Origin: Humibacter ginsenosidimutans
GTDB taxonomy: Bacteria > Actinomycetota > Actinomycetes > Actinomycetales > Microbacteriaceae
DNA length: 64,000 nt
Assembly: GCF_007859675.1 (NCBI RefSeq)
Contig: NZ_CP042305.1
Span: forward strand, 186,001-250,000
Direction: 5' to 3'
Below, piece by piece: positions 58,721-64,000 of the stretch. The number at the start of each line of letters is the position of its first letter. The stretch's first letter is position 1. Made by a program: the position numbers and the translations under genes. Under the pieces are notes generated by a model that had not been told where the DNA came from, did no database searches, and saw only the letters and a program-made list of their open reading frames with translations.

Positions 58721-58935
58721 CGACCATCGGGAGCAGGACCATGCAGATCGACATCAACCTTTCGAAGTGCGAGGGCCACGGGCTGTGCGAGCAGCTGGCG
58801 CCGCAGGTGTTCGGACTCGATGACGAGGGATACGTGTTCCTCAAAGTGGATCAGCCCATCCCGGCCGAGCTCGAAGAGGCGGCTGCCGCCGGCGCGCGGG
58901 TCTGTCCGGTCGCAGCGCTGCGAGTGCTCCGATGA
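58717..58935 (+). CDS. P450-type ferredoxin
   Basis: 72 residues; an internal ATG at 58744 is a possible shorter start. Three cluster cysteines are in CEGHGLC and RVCPVAAL; with only three ligands a [3Fe-4S] cluster (or [4Fe-4S] with a non-Cys ligand) is expected, as in ferredoxins serving actinobacterial P450s. It overlaps the reductase gene by 4 bases. Confidence 0.9.
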   Translation: MTTIGSRTMQIDINLSKCEGHGLCEQLAPQVFGLDDEGYVFLKVDQPIPAELEEAAAAGARVCPVAALRVLR

Positions 58936-60065
58936 CACTCGACCACATCGTTGTCGCAGGCGGCTCGATCGCCGCCGTGACAGCGGCCGGAGCGCTGCGA
59001 ACGGCCGGCTTCGGCGGGCGTGTCACGCTCGTCAGCGCCGAACGGGCGGCACCGTATTCGCGCGTGCCGCTCTCCAAGGGCGTCATGATCGGCACGGAGA
59101 CGCCGGAATCGGCAGCACTGCCCGCGCTGCCCGACGACGTCGAGCTCATGCTCGGCACTGCCGCAGCCGGGCTGCGAGTCGATCGGCGCGAGCTGATCCT
59201 CGCCGGCGGCGGGGTCGTGGACTACGACGGGCTCGTGATCGCGACCGGTGCTCGTGCGCGTCGTCTCGCCGCACCGGGACAACGGGGCGAGCTCGTCGTT
59301 CGCACCCTCGCCGATGCGGAGGCGATCGCCGAACGTCGAGCGGATGCGTCGAGCGCGGTGGTCGTCGGCGGCGGGTTCCTCGGTATGGAGGTGGCCTCGA
59401 CGCTGCGTCACCACGGTCTCGAGGTCACCGTCGTCGACATGGAGCCCCCGCTTCGACGGCTGCTCGGACCGTGGCTCGCGGAGTACGTCACGAAGGCGGC
59501 GCTGGAGCACGGTGTGCGCCTGGTCATCTCGGAGGGCGGCGTCGTGCTGGAAGGCGACCCGATCTCGGGTGTTCGCCTGGGCAATGGCGAGTTCATCGCC
59601 GGCGACCTCGTGGTGTCGGCGGTGGGCGACATCCCCAATGCCGAGTGGCTCGAAGGCTCCGGACTGCGCCTGGCCAACGGCGTCGTCGTCGACGAGCGAT
59701 GCCGCGTGGCACCGGCCATCACCGGCGCCGGGGACGTCGTCTCCCGCGAGGTGTCGCCCGGCGTCTTTCGCAGAACGCCGCACTGGAGCAACGCCGTCGC
59801 TCAGGGCCGGGCCGCCGCGACGAGCCTGCTCGACGATGGCGCCTCGCCGTACGTCCCCGATCACTACTTCTGGACGGAGCAGTACGGACTCGACGTGAAG
59901 ATCGCCGGCGAGCCGCCCCTTGTCGGCGAGCCGGATGTGCTCGCGGGCGATCTGGACGGCCGGGAGGTCCTGCTGCGCTGGTCGAACACCGACGATGCGA
60001 CCACGGCCGTCGTTTCGATCAACTACCGGATGCCGGCAGCCCGCCTCCGGAAGATGGTCGCCTAG
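58932..60065 (+). CDS. Ferredoxin reductase (NAD(P)H, FAD)
   Basis: 377 residues. FAD motif VVAGGSIAAVTAAGALR at the N-terminus, active-site PYSRVPLSKGVM, second Rossmann motif VVVGGGFLGMEVAS near residue 140, and GAGDV near 270. The first motif is GGSIAA rather than the usual GxGxxG, as in several P450-linked reductases. It passes electrons to the ferredoxin encoded just before it. Confidence 0.88.
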   Translation: MTLDHIVVAGGSIAAVTAAGALRTAGFGGRVTLVSAERAAPYSRVPLSKGVMIGTETPESAALPALPDDVELMLGTAAAGLRVDRRELILAGGGVVDYDGLVIATGARARRLAAPGQRGELVVRTLADAEAIAERRADASSAVVVGGGFLGMEVASTLRHHGLEVTVVDMEPPLRRLLGPWLAEYVTKAALEHGVRLVISEGGVVLEGDPISGVRLGNGEFIAGDLVVSAVGDIPNAEWLEGSGLRLANGVVVDERCRVAPAITGAGDVVSREVSPGVFRRTPHWSNAVAQGRAAATSLLDDGASPYVPDHYFWTEQYGLDVKIAGEPPLVGEPDVLAGDLDGREVLLRWSNTDDATTAVVSINYRMPAARLRKMVA

Positions 60066-60102
60066 CACCTTCCAGCGCGGCGATCCATCGACACGCAACT
60101 TC

Positions 60103-60124
60103 AAACATGTAACTATGTACATAA
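60103..60124. promoter_or_regulatory. Cluster operator C upstream of the P450 gene
   Basis: Contains ACATGT-AACTA-TGTACAT (60105-60122), the same spacing as operators A and B with TGTACAT instead of TTGACAT. It lies about 60 bases upstream of the P450 start in an AT-rich promoter-like stretch. Confidence 0.55.
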
Positions 60125-60182
60125 TTTGGATTCGATGCCTCCGTCGGATCGCAACCCGTCAATGAAGACCGAGGAGCATGAG

Positions 60183-61373
60183 ATGGCGCTAGCCACCACG
60201 ACGCCGCAGACCGACGCCGATCCGTTCGCCGCCGACTGGGTGGCGGACCCGTTCCCGCGGCTCGCGGAGATTCGCGAGCAGACGTCTGCGATGTATTTCA
60301 AAGACTTCGACTTCTACATGCTCACGCGTTACGACGACGTACGCCGAGCAGCCGACGACTGGCAGACCTTCAGCTCCGCGGAGGGCGTCGCGCTCACCCC
60401 GGAGATCAACTATGCGATCGACGGCTCGATCCTTCATCTCGACCCGCCAGAGCACACGGCGCTCCGTGATGTGCTCGGGCCCCAGCTCGCGCCCCGTGGG
60501 CTGCGCAAGCTCAACGCCCAGATCGCCGACTACGCAGACAGGCTCGTCGCCGAGCAGGTGGCCGCCGGGGAGTTCGACGCCGTGCACACGATCTCCCGGG
60601 TCTTTCCGATCAACGTCGTCGCCGATCTTCTCGGACTTCCGGCGGAGGGGCGCAACACCCTGCAGCCAGGAGCCGACGCGATGTTCGCCGCCTTCGGGCC
60701 GTGGGGCGACTACCTGATCTCGCACATCCAGGAGATGGCCGACTATCAGGAGTACCTGAACTCCATGGATGACCGCGCCAAGTTCTCGCCCGACGGCTGG
60801 GGCGCGGCGATCATGGACGCCATCGACGATGGCGCGGTGACGCAGCTTCAGGGGCTTCGACTCATCAACGGCTACCTCACGGCAGGCATGGACACGACGG
60901 TCAATGCGATCGGTGCGATGCTGCGGCTGTTCGCCGAACGCCCAGAGGTGTGGAACGCGCTCAAGGCCGATCCGTGGCGCGCTCCCGCGGTGTTCGAGGA
61001 GACGCTGCGGTGGCATTCGCCGGTCGTCGGATTCTGGCGCGTCGCCACCCGTGACGTCGAGATCGGGGATGTGACCGTTCCGGCGGGCAAGCAGGTCATG
61101 CTCAACTTCGCTGCGGCGAATCACGACCCTGAGAAGTTCTCGAACCCCGAGGAGTTCCAGATCGAGCGCAATCCCCTCGACCATCTCGCCTTCGGCTACG
61201 GGACTCACGGCTGTGCGGGCCAGGGACTCGCCCGCATGGAGGCGCATACGCTGTTGAAGGCGCTCACCGAGCAGATCGACACGATCGAGCTGACCGGTCC
61301 GGCAGCGGCGAGTTCCAACCCGATCGTTCGTGGCTTCGAGTCCGTGCCCGTGCGCGTGACCCCCGCCGCCTAG
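60183..61373 (+). CDS. Cytochrome P450
   Basis: 396 residues from ATG 60183 (ATG 60162 is possible), with GAGGAG upstream. The I-helix AGMDTT is near residue 234, the ExxR motif EETLR near 273, and the heme-ligand loop FGYGTHGCAGQGLARME near 337-353. Length and soluble character fit a class I bacterial P450 fed by the ferredoxin and reductase upstream. The substrate is unknown; aromatic or terpenoid oxidation is a guess from the cluster. Confidence 0.93.
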   Translation: MALATTTPQTDADPFAADWVADPFPRLAEIREQTSAMYFKDFDFYMLTRYDDVRRAADDWQTFSSAEGVALTPEINYAIDGSILHLDPPEHTALRDVLGPQLAPRGLRKLNAQIADYADRLVAEQVAAGEFDAVHTISRVFPINVVADLLGLPAEGRNTLQPGADAMFAAFGPWGDYLISHIQEMADYQEYLNSMDDRAKFSPDGWGAAIMDAIDDGAVTQLQGLRLINGYLTAGMDTTVNAIGAMLRLFAERPEVWNALKADPWRAPAVFEETLRWHSPVVGFWRVATRDVEIGDVTVPAGKQVMLNFAAANHDPEKFSNPEEFQIERNPLDHLAFGYGTHGCAGQGLARMEAHTLLKALTEQIDTIELTGPAAASSNPIVRGFESVPVRVTPAA

Positions 61374-61415
61374 CGAACACCAACACCGACTCGAAGAATA
61401 CGAAGGAGTAGAACC

Positions 61416-61718
61416 ATGGCTGATGTCGACGGAGTGTCGGAGATCGTCATTGCGAGTCCGATCGGACGTCAAGAGGTCACTCTGACGCTGGCCTCGGAAG
61501 GATCGACGGTGACGGGCAAGGCGCAGACCAGCGCTGAGCTGGTCGACGTGAACAACGGCAAGTTCGACGGCGGGGTGCTGACCTGCTCGGTCGACCTGCG
61601 CAAGCCGTTCCCGATGACCGTGACGTACACGCTCACGTATGAGGGCGACGCGATCACGGGCAAGGCGAAGGCGGGTCCGTTCCCCGCCTCGAACGTGACC
61701 GGCAACAAGGTCTCGTAG
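61416..61718 (+). CDS. Small beta-rich protein linked to the P450 gene
   Basis: 100 residues, no signal or membrane segment. Alternating strands (QEVTLTLASEGSTVTGKAQT, then FPMTVTYTLTYEGDAITGKAK) end with GPFPASNVTGNKV, a repeat-like beta-sandwich. Similar short domains occur next to catabolic oxidoreductases in actinobacteria, but the role is unknown. A strong hairpin follows. Confidence 0.65.
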   Translation: MADVDGVSEIVIASPIGRQEVTLTLASEGSTVTGKAQTSAELVDVNNGKFDGGVLTCSVDLRKPFPMTVTYTLTYEGDAITGKAKAGPFPASNVTGNKVS

Positions 61719-61738
61719 CCGAGACCGCCCCGCAGAAG

Positions 61739-61769
61739 CAGTGCCCCGCGAACCCGACGCGGGGCACTG
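61739..61769 (+). terminator. 12-bp hairpin after the P450 cluster
   Basis: CAGTGCCCCGCG and CGCGGGGCACTG are exact complements around the loop AACCCGA, 20 bases after the small gene. It likely ends the P450 transcript. Confidence 0.75.
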
Positions 61770-61846
61770 TCGTGCTTACGCCGGGACCTCGCCGACGTTC
61801 GCGTCGAGTAACGTCCTTCCCATCAGCAACGGCGAGAAAGAGACTC

Positions 61847-63376
61847 ATGGACAACAGCACGCCCGAGACGAGTGCCGACGTCGACCGAGACGGTGACGCG
61901 CCGCAGCATCCCGAAGTGCAGACCGCCGCGGGGCGCGTTCGCGGACGGTGGCGCTCGACCACGGGTGGTCGTGGGAACTCGCGGTCGGCGGCGTTCCTCG
62001 GCATCCCGTTCGCCGAAGCGCCCGTCGGCGAGCTTCGGTTCGCCGCACCGGTGCCCAAGGCGCCGTGGGACGGCGTGCTCGACGCCGTCGAGTTCGGGGC
62101 GACGGCGCAGCGCGGAGACCAGGGGGTGACGCTCATTCCCGAGCCGAGCATCCCCGGCGACTCCACCTTGAACGTGAACGTGTTCACGCCGTCGCCCGAG
62201 GCCACGGCGCCGGGCGAGGGGCTGCCCGTGCTGGTGTGGATTCACGGCGGCGGCTACTTCGCGGGATCACCCGCCAGCCCCTGGTACGACGGGCGCAACT
62301 TCAACCGCGATGGCGTCGTCACGGTGTCGATCTCGTACCGGCTCGGCTTCGATGGCTTCGGGTGGATTGAGGATGCCCCGTCGAACCGCGCCGTGCGCGA
62401 CTGGCTGCTCGCCCTCGAGTGGGTGCAGCAGAACATCGCCGCCTTCGGTGGCGACCCGTCGCGCGTCACCATCGCCGGTCAGTCAGCAGGCGGCGGTGCG
62501 GTGCTGACGCTGCTCGGCATTCCGCAGGCTCAGCACCTGTTCCACGCCGTCTACGCCGTCTCCGGCGTACTCGCCGACGTGAAGCCCGCGAAGGCCGAGG
62601 CGTTCGGACGCGCCCTCGCCGAGGCCGCGGGCGTCGCGCCCACCCGCATCGGCTGGTCGACGCTCTCGGAGGAGCGTGTTCTCGAGTTGCAGAAGAAGGC
62701 GACCCAGCTCGATGGGGATGCCCTGAACACGGTGGCCGACGACGGGCTGCCGCTCGGTCCGGCCATCGACGGCGAGCTGCTGCAGATGTCCACGCCCGAC
62801 TCGTTGCGCTCGGGGGTCGGCGCGGACAAGCCGCTCGTACTGGGCGCGACGGACGACGAATTCACCATGGCCACGGCCGACGCCGAGAAGTCGTTGCGGT
62901 GGGTGCCGAAGGGGCTGCTGCTGAGCAAGCTCGGCGTGCCGAAGGCTGCGCGCAAGGCGTACCTGGCGGCGAACGCCGACGTGGTCGCCAAGGGCAAGGC
63001 CCGCCTCGCCGGTCGCGTGGTGACCGATCGACTCTTCCGCGTCGGCGTGCTGAGGATCGCCGCCGCCCGCGGCTCCGCGCCGACCTGGGTCTACCGCTTC
63101 TCGTGGCCGTCAGGGCATTTCGGCTACGCGGAGCACTGTCTCGACGTGCCGTTCTTCTTCGACTGCCTCGACGGGCCGGCGATCGACCACCTCGCCGGAG
63201 ACCACGCACCGCAGTCGCTCGCCGACGATATCCATTCGGCGGCCGTCGCGTTCGTCGTCGGCGGCGATCCGGGGTGGGAGCGTTACGAGACGGCATCCCA
63301 CGCGACGAGGGTGTGGGACGTGCCGAGTCGCGACGACGCGAACGCCTACGCGTCGGTGCGGCCGCTGCTCAGGTAG
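61847..63376 (+). CDS. Type-B carboxylesterase
   Basis: 509 residues from ATG 61847. Carboxylesterase/lipase family landmarks: FLGIPFAEAPVGELRF, oxyanion HGGGYF near residue 133, nucleophile GQSAGGGA near 210 and the catalytic His in GYAEHCLDVPFFF near 430. No signal peptide. It could cleave ester substrates feeding the P450 cluster, but it is separated by a terminator and keeps the genome-typical heptamer density, so it is probably independent. Confidence 0.9.
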   Translation: MDNSTPETSADVDRDGDAPQHPEVQTAAGRVRGRWRSTTGGRGNSRSAAFLGIPFAEAPVGELRFAAPVPKAPWDGVLDAVEFGATAQRGDQGVTLIPEPSIPGDSTLNVNVFTPSPEATAPGEGLPVLVWIHGGGYFAGSPASPWYDGRNFNRDGVVTVSISYRLGFDGFGWIEDAPSNRAVRDWLLALEWVQQNIAAFGGDPSRVTIAGQSAGGGAVLTLLGIPQAQHLFHAVYAVSGVLADVKPAKAEAFGRALAEAAGVAPTRIGWSTLSEERVLELQKKATQLDGDALNTVADDGLPLGPAIDGELLQMSTPDSLRSGVGADKPLVLGATDDEFTMATADAEKSLRWVPKGLLLSKLGVPKAARKAYLAANADVVAKGKARLAGRVVTDRLFRVGVLRIAAARGSAPTWVYRFSWPSGHFGYAEHCLDVPFFFDCLDGPAIDHLAGDHAPQSLADDIHSAAVAFVVGGDPGWERYETASHATRVWDVPSRDDANAYASVRPLLR

Positions 63377-63400
63377 TGCAGCGGAGGGCGTCCGGTCGCG

Positions 63401-64000
63401 TCACAGCACCTTGAGGATGTCCTCCACCCGTTCTTTCGCGTCGCCGAACAGCATCTGCGTGTTCTCCCGCCAGAACAGCGGGTTGGGCACGCCTGCATAG
63501 CCGGAGGCCATCGACCGCTTGAACACGATGACGTTCTCCGCCTCCCAGACGCGCAGCACGGGCATCCCGGCGATCGGGCTGCCCGGGTCTTCGGCGGCGG
63601 CCGGGTTGACCGTGTCGTTGGCGCCGATGACGAGCACGACCGAGGTCGAGGCCAGGTCGTCGTTGATCTCGTCCATCTCGAGCACGATGTCGTACGGCAC
63701 CTTCGCCTCCGCAAGCAGCACGTTCATGTGCCCCGGCAGGCGCCCGGCGACCGGGTGGATGCCGAACCGCACCTCGACGCCCCGCTCGCGCAGCCGCTTG
63801 GCCAGCTCCGCCACCGGGTACTGGGCCTGCGCGACGGCCATGCCGTAGCCGGGCGTGATGACCACGGAGGATGCCCCGGCGAGCAGCGAGGCCGCCCCCT
63901 CTGCATCGATCTCGCGGTGCTCGCCGTGCTGCTCGTCGCCGCCCTTCGGCGCCTCGATGCCGAAGCCGCCGGCGATGACAGACAGGAACGACCGGTTCAT
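63401..64000 (-). CDS. pntB: NAD(P) transhydrogenase beta subunit, C-terminal part
   Basis: The stop is at 63401-63403; the N-terminal part lies beyond the window end. The visible 199 or more residues are domain III, the NADP-binding domain: [34 protein letters not shown], and [14 protein letters not shown], ending [13 protein letters not shown]. With the membrane part it would couple proton flow to hydride transfer between NADH and NADP. Confidence 0.92.
   Translation of the reverse strand: MNRSFLSVIAGGFGIEAPKGGDEQHGEHREIDAEGAASLLAGASSVVITPGYGMAVAQAQYPVAELAKRLRERGVEVRFGIHPVAGRLPGHMNVLLAEAKVPYDIVLEMDEINDDLASTSVVLVIGANDTVNPAAAEDPGSPIAGMPVLRVWEAENVIVFKRSMASGYAGVPNPLFWRENTQMLFGDAKERVEDILKVL

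Overview
The window is about 64 kb of high-GC, gene-dense DNA with many GTG starts and 1-11 base gene overlaps. The order pyrG, nudix, xerD, parA, scpA, scpB, rluB, tyrA, cmk, der, the protein sequences, and the very frequent heptamer GGATGCC/GGCATCC together suggest an actinobacterium, most likely of the family Microbacteriaceae. That assignment is inference; no rRNA gene is present.

Region 1 (1-21.8 kb) is core chromosome. It holds a HAD phosphatase, tlyA, an NAD kinase with a broken frame, recN, an AarF/UbiB-like kinase with its PadR regulator, an ArsR-SRPBCC pair, the pyrG-to-der block, a DUF2252 gene, a GNAT gene and tRNA-Pro(GGG).

Region 2 (21.8-34.3 kb) looks accessory and lies directly downstream of the tRNA. 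It is a copper-handling island: M56 protease, small membrane protein, BlaI repressor, DUF5134 protein, YcnI, CopC-CopD, then (opposite strand) CopZ, a CopD-CtaG protein and a copper P-type ATPase. Three matching 19-base sites (23231, 23843, 31585) appear to tie it into one BlaI/CopY-type regulon. Its right end (31.6-34.3 kb) is decayed, with a frameshifted hypothetical gene and an aldo-keto reductase remnant.

Region 3 (34.2-42.0 kb) holds an NlpC/P60 peptidase and a zinc homeostasis block: a Fur-family regulator, a ZnuA-C-B-B importer, a G3E/CobW metallochaperone, a SmtB-type ArsR sensor with a complete alpha5 zinc-site motif, and a second Fur-family regulator. Three similar Zur-like boxes are visible.

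Region 4 (42.4-48.0 kb) has small regulator-enzyme pairs (MarR with an alpha/beta hydrolase, PadR with a glycoside hydrolase-like protein), a phosphotriesterase-like protein and membrane or hypothetical proteins.

Region 5 (48.0-53.6 kb) is a JetA-JetB-JetC (Wadjet/MksFEB) SMC-like operon without the JetD nuclease.

Region 6 (53.7-61.8 kb) is a catabolic-looking cluster: HtaA-domain protein, PadR regulator, cupin, fumarylacetoacetate hydrolase-family enzyme, two flavin monooxygenases, ferredoxin, ferredoxin reductase, cytochrome P450 and a small beta-rich protein. Three copies of an ACATGT-N5-TTGACAT-like operator lie in front of its three transcription units. The region is depleted in the genome-typical heptamer, consistent with acquisition. 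The window ends with a type-B carboxylesterase and the C-terminal part of a transhydrogenase beta subunit.
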